Below, piece by piece: positions 7,336 through 15,788 of a DNA stretch of 64,000 nucleotides (position 1 is its first letter; each line of letters opens with the position of its first letter). The translations under genes were made by a program, and so were the position numbers. A model generated the notes under the pieces. It searched no databases. It was not told the DNA's origin and saw nothing but the letters and a program-made list of their open reading frames with translations. Source of the stretch: Streptomyces humidus (GTDB lineage: Bacteria > Actinomycetota > Actinomycetes > Streptomycetales > Streptomycetaceae); NCBI RefSeq assembly GCF_014649655.1, contig NZ_BMTL01000009.1:186001-250000 (forward strand). Reading direction: 5' to 3'.

Positions 7336-9090
7336 CTACTTCGCGTCGGCATAGCACTCCACCACCGCCGTGGTGAACGGGAACCGCACCGGCGTCTTCC
7401 CGAACGTGAGCCGTCCGGCCAGGTCGGACGCCTCGCGGATCGCGGCGGCGACCTTCTCGGCCTCTTCCTCGGGACAGTGCACGATCACCTCGTCGTGCTG
7501 GAAGAAGACCAGCTCGGCGGCCATCCCCGCACAGGCCTGCCGCAACGCGGCGAGCAGCAGCAGCGCCCAGTCGGCGGCGCTGCCCTGGACGACGAAGTTG
7601 CGGGCGAAGCGTCCCCGCGCGCGGGCGTCGGTCGAGGCGTACCCCGGCACCCATTCCTGTCCGTCGCCCTCACCGTCACCGTCGCCGTAGCCTCGCGGCC
7701 TCCTCCGCGCCTGCCCCGCCCCGGGGCCGTCGGCGTCGTCCTCGGGCAGCGGGATGCCGGCCTCCTCCGATCCGCCGTCGCCGCTTCGGGCCGCCGGCGG
7801 GCAGGTCCGGCCCAGCCAGGTCCGCACGAGCCGGCCCTCCTCGCCGGCCTTGGCCGCCTCGTCGACGTAGGCCACCGCGCGCGGGAAGCGGCGGCGCAGT
7901 GCCGCGAGGTTCTTCAGGCCGTCCCCCGAGGTCTGTCCGTAGACCGCCCCGAGGACGGCGAGTTTGGCCTGGCCGCGGTCGCCGGAGAAGGCGCGGTCGG
8001 AGACGGCCTGGTAGAGGTCGCTCTCCCGGCCGGCGACCTCCATCAGCCCCGGGTCGCGGGAGATCGCCGCCAGCACGCGGGGCTCCATCTGGTCGGCGTC
8101 GGCGACGACGAGCCGCCAGCCGGGATCGGCGACCACGGCGCGTCGGATGACCTTGGGGATCTGCAGAGCGCCTCCGCCGTTGGTCACCCAGCGGCCGGTG
8201 ACCGTGCCGTGTGCGAGGAACTCCGGCCGGAACCGTCCGTCGCGCACCCAGTCCTGCAGCCAGGACCAGCCGTGGGCCACCCAGATGCGGTACAGCTTCT
8301 TGTACTCGATCAGCGGCTTCACGGCCGGGTGGTCGAGGGACTCGATCTCCCAGCGCCGGGTCGACCGGACCCTGATCCCGGCCTGCGCGAAGGCCTTGAC
8401 GACGTCGGCGGGCAGGTCGGGGCGGACCCGGCGGCCGAAGGCGGCCGACACCTCGTCGGCCAGCTCGGCCAGCCGACGGGGCTCGCCGCGGCCCGCGTAG
8501 CGGTCGCCGAGCAGGTCGTGCAGGACCGCGCGGTGTACGTGCGCGCTCCAGGGCAGCCCGGCCCGGTTCATCTCGGCGGCCACCAGCATGCCGGCCGACT
8601 CGGCCGCCGTCAGCAGCCGCATCCGCTCCGGGTGTGCCGCTCGCTCGTGGCGTCGCTGCTGCTCGGCGTAGACGGCGAGGAGGTCGGCGAGGGGGAGCCG
8701 GGCGGCGGCCTGCGGCTCGAACAGCGCCGACTGCGCGCCGGGCACGGCAGCGCGCGGCGGCGGATCCGGCGGCACGGGGCCGCCGCGCAGCCGGGCCAGC
8801 GCGGCGGCCGCCGAACGGGGCTCGCCCGACCGGCCCTCGTGGCCCAGCAGAAGGGTCTCGGCGTCCTCGACGTCGTAGCACCGCTCCACCCGCACCCCCG
8901 CGGCGAGCAGCGGCGGATACACCTCGGCCGTGGAGCGCCAGACCCAGCGGGTGACGCCGGGCCGCGCGCGCACGGCGCGGACGAGGTCCGGCTCCCGCAG
9001 CACCGGGCCGGCGGGCAGCCCGCCGGGGCCGAGGGGGGCGAGCTCCACGCCACCGTCCTCGGCCGGAGCGAGCGCCCACCGGTCGGCCAT
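7336..9090 (-). CDS. Divergent family-A DNA polymerase (annotated in actinobacteria as bifunctional 3'-5' exonuclease/DNA polymerase)
   Basis: A 584-residue family-A polymerase, much shorter than DNA polymerase I (about 900). Motif A is DADQMEPR at 331-338, keeping the catalytic Asp331 and the steric-gate Glu336. Motif B keeps Arg372, Lys376 and Tyr384-Gly385, but the residue matching E. coli Phe762 is Leu380. Motif C is QHDEVIVH with His-Asp-Glu at 532-534. I see no 5'-nuclease domain and no clear DEDD exonuclease motifs in the N-terminal 250 residues. An acidic low-complexity insert spans about 430-480. This is the second polA-like gene typical of Streptomyces; its role in repair or translesion synthesis is inferred. 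Confidence 0.9.
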   Translation of the reverse strand: MADRWALAPAEDGGVELAPLGPGGLPAGPVLREPDLVRAVRARPGVTRWVWRSTAEVYPPLLAAGVRVERCYDVEDAETLLLGHEGRSGEPRSAAAALARLRGGPVPPDPPPRAAVPGAQSALFEPQAAARLPLADLLAVYAEQQRRHERAAHPERMRLLTAAESAGMLVAAEMNRAGLPWSAHVHRAVLHDLLGDRYAGRGEPRRLAELADEVSAAFGRRVRPDLPADVVKAFAQAGIRVRSTRRWEIESLDHPAVKPLIEYKKLYRIWVAHGWSWLQDWVRDGRFRPEFLAHGTVTGRWVTNGGGALQIPKVIRRAVVADPGWRLVVADADQMEPRVLAAISRDPGLMEVAGRESDLYQAVSDRAFSGDRGQAKLAVLGAVYGQTSGDGLKNLAALRRRFPRAVAYVDEAAKAGEEGRLVRTWLGRTCPPAARSGDGGSEEAGIPLPEDDADGPGAGQARRRPRGYGDGDGEGDGQEWVPGYASTDARARGRFARNFVVQGSAADWALLLLAALRQACAGMAAELVFFQHDEVIVHCPEEEAEKVAAAIREASDLAGRLTFGKTPVRFPFTTAVVECYADAK

Positions 9091-9128
9091 GCCGCGAGTG
9101 TGGCAGGAGGGTCTGACAACGGCCCTCC

Positions 9129-9875
9129 TCAGCCCTGTGGCCGTTCCTCGTCCTCGTGCGCCTCGACCAGCTCGGCCAGGGTCTTCGCCACGAACCTCTC
9201 GGTCTCTGCCTTGTCGACGCCGAGGCCGCTGAGCACGCCCTCGCCGTTCTCGTGCTCCAGCAGGGCCAGCAGGAGGTGTTCGGTGCCCACGTGGTGGTGG
9301 CCGAGGCGGAGCGCCTCGCGGAAGGTGAGTTCGAGGACCTTCTTGGCGTCCGCGCCGTAAGGGACCAGCTCCGGCGGCTCCTCGACGGCCGCCGGGAGCG
9401 CGGCGGTCGCGGCCTCGCGGACGGCGTCCAGGGTGACGCCCTGCTGGACGACCGCCTTCGCGGCGAGGCCGTCCGGTTCGGCCAGCAGACCGAGGACCAG
9501 GTGCGCGGGCAGCCCCTCGGCGTTGCCGGACGCCTTGGACTCGCTGTGGGCCGCCATGACCACGTTGCGTGCGCGGGGGGTGTAGCGGCCGAAGTTCTGG
9601 GCGTCGACGCCGGCCGACTCCTTCGGCACGAACCTCTTCTGAGCGGCCTGCCGGGTGACGCCCATGCTGCGGCCGATGTCCGTCCAGGACGCGCCCGAAC
9701 GGCGGGCCTGGTCGACGAAGTGGCCGATGAGGTGGTCCGCCACGTCACCGAGGTGGTCGGCGGCGATGACGGCGTCCTGGAGCTGGTCGAGCGGCTCGTC
9801 GTGGACCTTCTTGATGGCGTCGATGAGGTCGTCGAGACGGACGGACGAAGTGGTGCCGGGGCGTGGATTCGTCAT
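9129..9875 (-). CDS. Clp_N-domain protein with N-terminal helix-turn-helix
   Basis: A 248-residue fusion. Residues about 60-82 form a helix-turn-helix (SWTDIGRSMGVTRQAAQKRF), preceded by a helical segment. Residues about 97-245 are two Clp_N (ClpC N-terminal) repeats, recognisable from RYTPRARNVVMAAHSESKAS and LRLGHHHVGTEHLLLALL. There is no ATPase module. Clp_N repeats bind adaptors or substrates of the Clp protease, so this may be a regulator that senses Clp substrates or is delivered to ClpC. Two palindromes cover its leaderless promoter, which suggests autoregulation. Confidence 0.88.
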   Translation of the reverse strand: MTNPRPGTTSSVRLDDLIDAIKKVHDEPLDQLQDAVIAADHLGDVADHLIGHFVDQARRSGASWTDIGRSMGVTRQAAQKRFVPKESAGVDAQNFGRYTPRARNVVMAAHSESKASGNAEGLPAHLVLGLLAEPDGLAAKAVVQQGVTLDAVREAATAALPAAVEEPPELVPYGADAKKVLELTFREALRLGHHHVGTEHLLLALLEHENGEGVLSGLGVDKAETERFVAKTLAELVEAHEDEERPQG

Positions 9876-9877
9876 GC

Positions 9878-9922
9878 GTCAACCCTAGGTTGACAGTAAA
9901 AGGGTGTCAACCCGAGGTTGTC
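9878..9922 (-). promoter_or_regulatory. Leaderless promoter overlapped by two tandem operator palindromes
   Basis: Two copies of the palindrome GTCAACC-N3-GGTTGAC lie at 9878-9894 (perfect) and 9906-9922 (one mismatch), centres 28 bp apart. On the minus strand a consensus TTGACA (9910 to 9905), a 17-bp spacer and TAGGGT (9887 to 9882) form a near-ideal promoter. Only six bases separate the -10 from the ATG of the Clp_N/helix-turn-helix gene. Each promoter element lies in an operator arm, so binding should block transcription. Confidence 0.8.
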
Positions 9923-10103
9923 ACCCCGATCCGCGTGAAAGCCGCCCCGCTCCGCCCCCTTCCCACGCGCAGCCCGCCCTGAGGCCACCCCGCCGCTCCC
10001 GCGCGCGGGCAATCGCCCCGCCGGCGTCTCCCCGCTCGGCCTCACGCCGCTTCCAGCCGTCCCGCGCGCGGGAGCCGTCCGGGTCCCGTGGCACGATCGA
10101 CCG

Positions 10104-11240
10104 GTGAGCAGCACCAGCAGCAGTCCGGTCGACACCGTCGAACGCGCCTTCCGGGCCGCCCTCCACGACAGCGCCGACACCGCCCTCGACACGGGTGCGT
10201 CGCTCCTCGCCGCCGACCCCGCGACGGACGCGGAACTCACGCGCCGGGGCGTGGAGTTCGTCGCGGCGCTCTGGCGGCGGGGCTGGCAGCCCGCGGACGC
10301 GGTGCGGATCGTGCGCCGCGAGCTGGACGCCGTCCATCTGGCCCTCGTGACGGCGCTGATCCGCGCTCAGGCGCGCGACGACCGGGCGCGCGGCCGGCGC
10401 TGGGCGGACCAGCTGGCGGAGCTGCCCGCCGAGCCGCCGGCGTCCACCGACCGCTTCTCGCACGTCACGGCGGTCCTGGAGCTGTACCGTCTGCTGCTGC
10501 GCCTGCCCGCCCTCGAGCCCCTCCAGGAGCGCGAGCCGCACCGGCAGTCCCGCCCGGGCTCGCACTCCCGCATGCTCACCCGTATCCGCGCGCTGCTCGC
10601 CAAGGCCGAGGCGACCGGGTTCCCGCAGGAGGCGGAGGCGCTCACCGCGAAGGCGCAGGAGCTGATGGCCCGGCACAGCGTCGACGAGGCGCTGCTCGAC
10701 GCCCGGGCTCCGGACCCGGACGCGCCCGGCGCCTGCCGGATCGGCGTGGAGCCGCCCTACGAGCAGGCGAAAGCGGTGCTGCTCGACGCGGTCGCCGACG
10801 CGAACCACTGCCGGGCGGTGTGGAACGAGCCCTTCGCGTTCTCCACGGTCGTCGGATTCGAGGCCGACCTGGAGACCGTCGAGCTGCTCTACACCTCGTT
10901 GCTGGTGCAGGCGCAGTCCGCGATGGCGAAGGCGGAGGCGGGCCAGCGGGCCGGGGGGCGCAGGCGGACCAAGACCTTCCGGCAGTCCTTCCTCGCCGCG
11001 TACGCCCATCGCATCGGCGCCCGCCTCGGCGAGATCGCGGCGGCCGCCGAGACCGCGGTGAACGACGATCTGCTGCCGGTCCTCGCCACGCGCGCGGTCG
11101 CGGTCGGCGCGGCGACGGACCGGATGTTCCCGCAGACCGTGTCCACGCGTCTGCGCGGGGTCACCGACGAGGCGGGCTGGACGGAGGGCGCCGAAGCCGC
11201 CGACCGGGCCCGCATGCGGGCCCGCCCCCGGCTGCCCTGA
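10104..11240 (+). CDS. DUF2786 domain-containing protein
   Basis: A 378-residue protein with a DUF2786 segment at about 157-196 (LTRIRALLAKAEATGFPQEA, then EALTAKAQELMARHSVDEAL). The remainder is helical and Arg/Ala-rich, with a basic KAEAGQRAGGRRRTKTFRQS stretch near 280-300. Molecular function is unknown; DUF2786 occurs in phage- and plasmid-linked as well as chromosomal proteins. The GTG start follows a short intergenic region shared with the Clp_N/helix-turn-helix gene. Confidence 0.85.
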   Translation: MSSTSSSPVDTVERAFRAALHDSADTALDTGASLLAADPATDAELTRRGVEFVAALWRRGWQPADAVRIVRRELDAVHLALVTALIRAQARDDRARGRRWADQLAELPAEPPASTDRFSHVTAVLELYRLLLRLPALEPLQEREPHRQSRPGSHSRMLTRIRALLAKAEATGFPQEAEALTAKAQELMARHSVDEALLDARAPDPDAPGACRIGVEPPYEQAKAVLLDAVADANHCRAVWNEPFAFSTVVGFEADLETVELLYTSLLVQAQSAMAKAEAGQRAGGRRRTKTFRQSFLAAYAHRIGARLGEIAAAAETAVNDDLLPVLATRAVAVGAATDRMFPQTVSTRLRGVTDEAGWTEGAEAADRARMRARPRLP

Positions 11241-11273
11241 CGCCCCCGGCTGCCCCGGCCGCTCCGGTGCAGG

Positions 11274-11819
11274 TCAGTCGCCCGCCTGCGTGAAGGCGCT
11301 CACGGTGGCGTCCGGCACGTCCTTGCTCTTCAGCGCGACGTCGCCGTACGACCAGTCGAAGCTCACGGTGGACGAGGCGCCCGGCAGGCCGTACTTCACC
11401 TTGCTGACGGCGAGGCTCTTGTCGCCGCCCTTCTCGCCACGCACGTAGGTGATCGTGAAGGAGGCGGTCCCCTGCGCCGGGAGGGTCAGCGTCTGCGCCT
11501 CGGCGGCGCCGTCCTCGGCCACGGTCGCGGCGGCGCCGTCGGCCTGCAGCGTCACCTTGGGGAAGCCCTTGAGGGTGCACTGCGCACCCTTGTTGGTCAG
11601 CGTGACGGTGACGTTGCCGGTGTCACCGGCGGCGGGTGCGGCGTCCACGGGGCCGACCTCCTGCCCGAGGCCGTCGGCGGCACAGGCGCCGCCGGCCGGT
11701 GCGGCGGAGCCGGTGGCCTTGCTCTCGTCGCCGCCGGAGTCGCTGTCGTCCCCGCCTCCGCAGGCGGTGAGGAGCAGTGCCGCGGCGAGGGCCGTGACGG
11801 TGAGGGGAACGGCGCGCAT
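11274..11819 (-). CDS. DUF4232 lipoprotein
   Basis: A 181-residue exported lipoprotein. The signal peptide MRAVPLTVTALAAALLLTAC ends in a canonical lipobox (LTAC, Cys20), followed by a Gly/Asp/Ser linker. The mature part is a DUF4232 beta-sandwich: it carries the paired-cysteine pattern (ACAADGL ... QCTLKGFP) and TVTLTNKG typical of the family. The role is unknown. It lies just downstream of another lipoprotein gene on the same strand. Confidence 0.9.
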   Translation of the reverse strand: MRAVPLTVTALAAALLLTACGGGDDSDSGGDESKATGSAAPAGGACAADGLGQEVGPVDAAPAAGDTGNVTVTLTNKGAQCTLKGFPKVTLQADGAAATVAEDGAAEAQTLTLPAQGTASFTITYVRGEKGGDKSLAVSKVKYGLPGASSTVSFDWSYGDVALKSKDVPDATVSAFTQAGD

Positions 11820-11913
11820 GAGTGATTCCTAGGGTCGCGTGACGATGCTCGATGGATCATCACGCACGCGTGCGGCGGCAGTTCGCGCGCCCCCCGTTTC
11901 TGTGACCGCTTCG

Positions 11914-12432
11914 CTACCCGAGGCCCGGCGTGGGCAGTCCCGACGGCCACTGGCCGCCCTGCGCCTTGGTGAACGTCTCCTTGCCGGCCGCGCCCGACCA
12001 GGTCACCTGGAGGGACTTCGCGTCGACGGAGGCGACCATGCCGGTCTTCCGGTCGTCCTTGCCGACGCTGCACTTGAGGTGGATCATCCGCATGCCCGCC
12101 TCCTCGCCCGCCGTGCCGCTGCACACGGCCCCGCCGGTCACGAAGAGGGCGGCCTGCTTGCCGGTCACGATCAGGGCGACTGCCTTGCCGCCCGTCGTGG
12201 CGAGCCAGCTTCCCTCCAGTTCGTCGGAAGCGGAGACCGGCGCCGGCGCCGATGAACCGCCCGCGCCGCCGGCGTCCGCGGCCGCCGGCGTGGACGGCGT
12301 GGCCGAGGAGCCGTCGGACCCGCCGCCGTCGCTGCACGCGGTCAGCGCGAGCGCGCCCGCCAGCGCGGCGGCCGCCGCCGCGGCCCGCACCGGCCGACGG
12401 GACGCGCCCCGCGAGAAGATCGCCGAAGTCAC
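11914..12432 (-). CDS. Secreted lipoprotein of unknown function
   Basis: A 172-residue lipoprotein when started at the GTG at 12432 (VTSAIFSRGASRRPVRAAAA). That gives a basic n-region, a hydrophobic core and a lipobox LTAC with Cys33; an ATG at 12474 in frame would add 14 unneeded residues. After a Ser/Gly/Ala/Pro linker the mature domain (LEGSWLATTGGKAVALIVTG ... KSLQVTWSGAAGKETF) looks like a small beta-barrel. I do not recognise the family. It may be cotranscribed with the DUF4232 gene. Confidence 0.8.
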   Translation of the reverse strand: MTSAIFSRGASRRPVRAAAAAAALAGALALTACSDGGGSDGSSATPSTPAAADAGGAGGSSAPAPVSASDELEGSWLATTGGKAVALIVTGKQAALFVTGGAVCSGTAGEEAGMRMIHLKCSVGKDDRKTGMVASVDAKSLQVTWSGAAGKETFTKAQGGQWPSGLPTPGLG

Positions 12433-13475
12433 TGCTGGCTCCCAAGCTGTGCTGTAGCCGGCCGGCCCGGACATCGGCCGTGAGGACCGCAGGGGCCGGG
12501 GGTCCGCAGCAAGTTACCAGCAAGCCCTGACAGAACCCCGGACCGGGCTGGCGACCTGCCCGCGCATCCTGGCGGAACCGCGGCCCGGGGCTGGCGACCT
12601 GCCCGCACGCCCTTGCGGAACCCCGAGGCGGGCGGTGACCCACCAGGACGACTCCCGCACCCCGGGCACCCGTCCGGCGCGGCTCTGCTCGGGCAGACCG
12701 GGCCGGGACAGCCCGAACCTGCGGAAGCACCCACGCGGCGCCCGTCCACCCGCTCCCCGTTGCGGATCCGCGCCGCTTCGGCGTCGCGGGGGCGGGCGCG
12801 CAACCCCTGCTGCGCCCCGAGTCCGGCCCGGAGCGCCCACCGGCCCGGACGCGTGGAGGAACCTGCCTGTCCCCGCCCAGGCGTGTCCTGTACGCGTCCC
12901 TCCCGTCCACTCTCGGCACGCCGGACGACGCCGTTCTGCGCAGGCGTGCTCCCTCTGTCCCCGTAGGCCGTCTCCTCGGTACAGGCGAGCAGATTCACTC
13001 CTGACGTCCACCCGCCGGAGCCGTTCGTCCCGTCCCCCCGACCGACGACCGGCCGACCGGTCGCTCATGCGCCCGGCCGTCCTCACCTCGCTCCCGCGCG
13101 CGACTCCCTCGCCGTGGGCGGGGACGCGGTCGTCGTCGCCGGACGTCACGGGCAGGGGGTCGCCCGGACCGATGGGCTTCCCGGATCCGCGGAGGGCGCC
13201 GACTTCGGTCCGCGGGAGCCCGCCCGGGGCCCCGAGCGGATGCAGGGAGTCCGCCGGAACGGCTTCTCCCCGTACCGGCGTCTGCGACGGACTTCGCGTG
13301 CCCGCGGCCGATCCGTTCTCCTGCCGACGGAACAGGACCGGCGTGCTGAGCGTCTGTTCCTCATATGCTCATGGTTCGATCCGGACGACTTTCCCGGAGA
13401 GCCCATGACGGGCCCGGGAAAGGGAACGAGCCGGGTAAAGCAGGCGTCAAAGCTGTAACCACTCAGGCACCGCGC
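12433..13475. other. About 1 kb without a supported gene
   Basis: Several frames of 90-260 codons are open here, but their translations are Arg/Pro/Gly/Ser-rich on all strands and match nothing I recognise. No ribosome-binding site or family motif supports them. The stretch begins with three imperfect copies of a 42-43-bp repeat. It may be a decayed gene or an insertion-prone intergenic region beside the DUF397 locus. Confidence 0.5.
12526..12641 (+). repeat. Three imperfect 42-43-bp tandem repeats
   Basis: Units begin at 12526, 12568 and 12611. Each carries a GGAACCcCG-type start, and the first two share GGGCTGGCGACCTGCCCGC; the third is shorter and more diverged. They lie directly upstream of the secreted lipoprotein gene on its promoter side. 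Confidence 0.7.
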
Positions 13476-13523
13476 GTGCACGTGCATATGCCCATGCAAC
13501 TGCACGTGAACGGAGTTATGATC
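13476..13523 (+). promoter_or_regulatory. Operator-like TGCACGTG repeats and -10 box upstream of the DUF397 gene
   Basis: The palindrome TGCACGTGCA lies at 13477-13486 and a second TGCACGTG at 13501-13508, 24 bp on. A good -10 hexamer, TATGAT, follows at 13518-13523, so the repeats cover the -35 region. A 22-bp stretch starting at 13477 is repeated inverted (20 of 22 matches) upstream of the ATP-binding protein gene at 14557-14578. Confidence 0.7.
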
Positions 13524-13584
13524 CGGAACAGTTGACAACGGCACCCATGGCCACACAAGCCAGTGCACCACCAGGGAGCGACCT

Positions 13585-13845
13585 GTGGACCACCACGTTG
13601 ACGGGGGGCACGACATGTACAACGGCATGACGGCCACACAGCTGTACGGGGTTGCCTGGCAGAAGAGCCGGCACAGCAACTCACAGGGTTCGTGCGTGGA
13701 GTTCGCCCGCCTGCCGGGCGGTGACGTGGCCGTGCGCAACTCGCGTTTTCCCGACGGTCCCGCGCTCGTCTACACGCGCGCCGAGATCGAGGCGATGCTG
13801 CTGGGCATCAAGGACGGAGAGTTCGACCATCTCATCGCGAGCTGA
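13585..13845 (+). CDS. DUF397 small protein
   Basis: A DUF397 protein of 86 residues from the GTG at 13585, or 76 from the ATG at 13615 (MYNGMTATQLYGVAWQKSRH). The family core is VAWQKSRHSNSQGSCVEFAR followed by LPGGDVAVRNSRFPDGPALV. GGGAG precedes the GTG and a GGGG run precedes the ATG; I slightly favour the ATG start on the conserved domain. It belongs with the nearby RsbW-like ATPase and DUF5753 regulator, and shares an operator-like element with the ATPase promoter. Confidence 0.85.
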   Translation: MDHHVDGGHDMYNGMTATQLYGVAWQKSRHSNSQGSCVEFARLPGGDVAVRNSRFPDGPALVYTRAEIEAMLLGIKDGEFDHLIAS

Positions 13846-13972
13846 CGGCGTCCGACGTCACCGCCGCCGCCCGTCCCCCCTGTCCGTCTCCTGCGCTTCT
13901 CCGTGGCGGCCCAGGCTCTCCGCTGTGGAGCAACGCGCGTAGAGCCGGTGCCTCACCACGCCCCGCGGTTCG

Positions 13973-14479
13973 TCATTCGGCGGGGGTGTGCAGCCGGAAC
14001 AGCGCCCAGACGACCTTGCCGCCCAGACTGCCGGAGAGCGGATGCCAGCCCCAGCTCTCGGCGAACGAGTCCACGAGGAAGAGTCCGCGGCCCGACTCGG
14101 CCGCGAAGTCCTCGCCCTCCCGGGGCAGCGGGCTGTCGGGGCTGGGGTCGCGCACCGCGCAGACGAGCCGTTCGGTCCACCGCATCAGGTGCAGACGCAC
14201 GGGCGCATGCCGGTGATCCTGTACGACCTGGACGTCCTCGGAGGACAGCCCGTGTCTCAGCGCGTTGGTCACCAGTTCCGAGACGACCAGGCAGACGTCG
14301 TCGAGCCTGTCGCCCACGTCCCACTGGCCGAGGGTTCTCCTGGCGAACTGCCGTGCCTCGCGCACCGCTTCGAACCGGGTGGGCAGAGCGCAGGAGGCGG
14401 CGTCGGACACGGCCGCGGGATCGAGCGGCGGAAGGCCCTGCCGTAACGGCTGGAGCATGGTCGATCCATTCGTCCCCAT
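13973..14479 (-). CDS. RsbW-like ATP-binding protein
   Basis: A 168-residue GHKL ATP-binding protein started at the ATG at 14479, which has GGGAG eight bases upstream; the frame stays open to 14581 without one. The N-box is VVSELVTNALRHGL, the G1-like region CAVRDPSPDSP and the G2 motif ESGRGLFLVD. It is the single-domain type associated with DUF5753/DUF397 loci in Streptomyces. The target is unknown. Its promoter carries an inverted copy of the TGCACGTGCA element found in front of the DUF397 gene. Confidence 0.88.
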   Translation of the reverse strand: MGTNGSTMLQPLRQGLPPLDPAAVSDAASCALPTRFEAVREARQFARRTLGQWDVGDRLDDVCLVVSELVTNALRHGLSSEDVQVVQDHRHAPVRLHLMRWTERLVCAVRDPSPDSPLPREGEDFAAESGRGLFLVDSFAESWGWHPLSGSLGGKVVWALFRLHTPAE

Positions 14480-14543
14480 GCGAGGCACTCCCGGGATTCG
14501 CGGTCGTTGCGATGCAGCGGTGGCGCGGGACCATGGTTTCTGA

Positions 14544-14578
14544 TGCGCACTGTGGATGCAAGGGCAGATGCACGTGCA
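14544..14578 (-). promoter_or_regulatory. Inverted copy of the TGCACGTGCA operator-like element
   Basis: Read on the minus strand from 14578, TGCACGTGCAT-N-TGCCC-N-TGCA matches 20 of 22 bases of the element at 13477. It lies 65-100 bp before the ATP-binding protein start, the same relation as at the DUF397 gene. A -10-like CATGGT (14535 to 14530) follows at nearly the same offset as TATGAT in the other copy. Confidence 0.7.
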
Positions 14579-14796
14579 CATGACCGAAATGGACCCGCCC
14601 GTACCGCTTCTTGGCCATTTTTTCCGCCAACTTCTCGCCCATCAAGGGCACTTTCCTTGCTGTCTCCTCACCCTTCCCACGCATCTCGCTGCGCGTATCC
14701 TTTGGCTTCTTTCCATCTCTGTAATCGGACGAGTACTGCTCGAAGTGTTTTAGTGGCAGACTGCGGGCCCTAAGACGGCTGGGGAGGCTGGCGAAC

Positions 14797-15657
14797 GTGA
14801 GCGCGGGAGAGCCCGGATCGGTGGTGCGGCGGATGCTGCTCGGCTCGCAACTACGGCGGCTGCGTGAGACACGCGGCATCACGCGCGAGGCCGCCGGATA
14901 CTCGATCAGGGCGTCGGAGTCGAAGATCAGCCGAATGGAACTGGGCCGGGTGAGCTTCAAGACCCGCGACGTGGAGGACCTGCTCACGCTGTACGGCATC
15001 ACGGACGACGCGGAGCGCCAGTCGCTCGTCGGCCTCGCCCGCGAGGCCAACGTGGCCGGCTGGTGGCACAGTTACTCGGACGTCCTGCCCAACTGGTTCC
15101 CCACCTACGTCGGCCTGGAGGGCGCTGCCGCGCTGATCCGGGCGTACGAGGTCCAGTTCGTGCACGGTCTGCTGCAGACCGAGGCGTACGCCCACGCGGT
15201 CGTCAGCCGCGGCATGAAGGACGCGACCGCGGCCGACGTCGACCGTCGCGTGGCGCTGCGGCTGGAGCGGCAGAAGTACCTCGTCGCCGAGAACGCCCCC
15301 GACGTCCACATCGTGCTGGACGAGGCGGCGCTGCGCCGGCCGTACGGCGACCGCGAGGTGATGCGCGGACAGCTCCAGCACCTGATCGAGATCTCCGAAC
15401 GCCCCAACGTGCGGCTGCAGGTGGTGCCGTTCAGCCTCGGCGGGCACTCCGGCGAGTCGGGGGCGTTCACGATCCTGAGCTTCCCGGAGTCCGACCTGCA
15501 GGACGTCGTCTATCTGGAACAGCTCACCAGCGCGCTCTACCTGGACAAACGCGAGGACGTCGCCCAGTACGAGCAGGCCCTCGCGGAGCTCCAGCAGGAC
15601 AGCCCCGGACCGGACGAGAGCCGGGACCTGCTGCGCGGCCTCATCCAGCTGTCGTAG
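14797..15657 (+). CDS. DUF5753/Scr1-type XRE-family transcriptional regulator
   Basis: A 286-residue regulator. The helix-turn-helix is at about 15-52 (GSQLRRLRETRGITREAAGY, then SIRASESKISRMELG). The DUF5753 domain runs from about 90 to 275 and includes FVHGLLQTEAYAHAVV and VRLQVVPFSLGG. A GGGGAGG ribosome-binding site precedes the GTG. It probably controls the neighbouring DUF397 and ATPase genes through the shared TGCACGTGCA elements; that is inference from location. It diverges from the ATPase gene across an unusually A+T-rich 300-bp gap. Confidence 0.92.
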   Translation: MSAGEPGSVVRRMLLGSQLRRLRETRGITREAAGYSIRASESKISRMELGRVSFKTRDVEDLLTLYGITDDAERQSLVGLAREANVAGWWHSYSDVLPNWFPTYVGLEGAAALIRAYEVQFVHGLLQTEAYAHAVVSRGMKDATAADVDRRVALRLERQKYLVAENAPDVHIVLDEAALRRPYGDREVMRGQLQHLIEISERPNVRLQVVPFSLGGHSGESGAFTILSFPESDLQDVVYLEQLTSALYLDKREDVAQYEQALAELQQDSPGPDESRDLLRGLIQLS

Positions 15658-15788
15658 GGATCCCTCCGCGGGGCCCACGGCCCGCCGAAGTTCCCGACAA
15701 CTCCCCTGTATCAGCCGTACGATGACGTGCGATCAGATCGTGGCCGCGATCGATCGCAGCCGATCGCAGCAGGGGATTGAGGGATCAC

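Noticed and set aside
12635..13408. Frames of more than 200 codons in the 12.5-13.4 kb gap, both strands
   Set aside because: Arg/Pro/Ser-rich composition, no start context and no family; not enough to call a gene.
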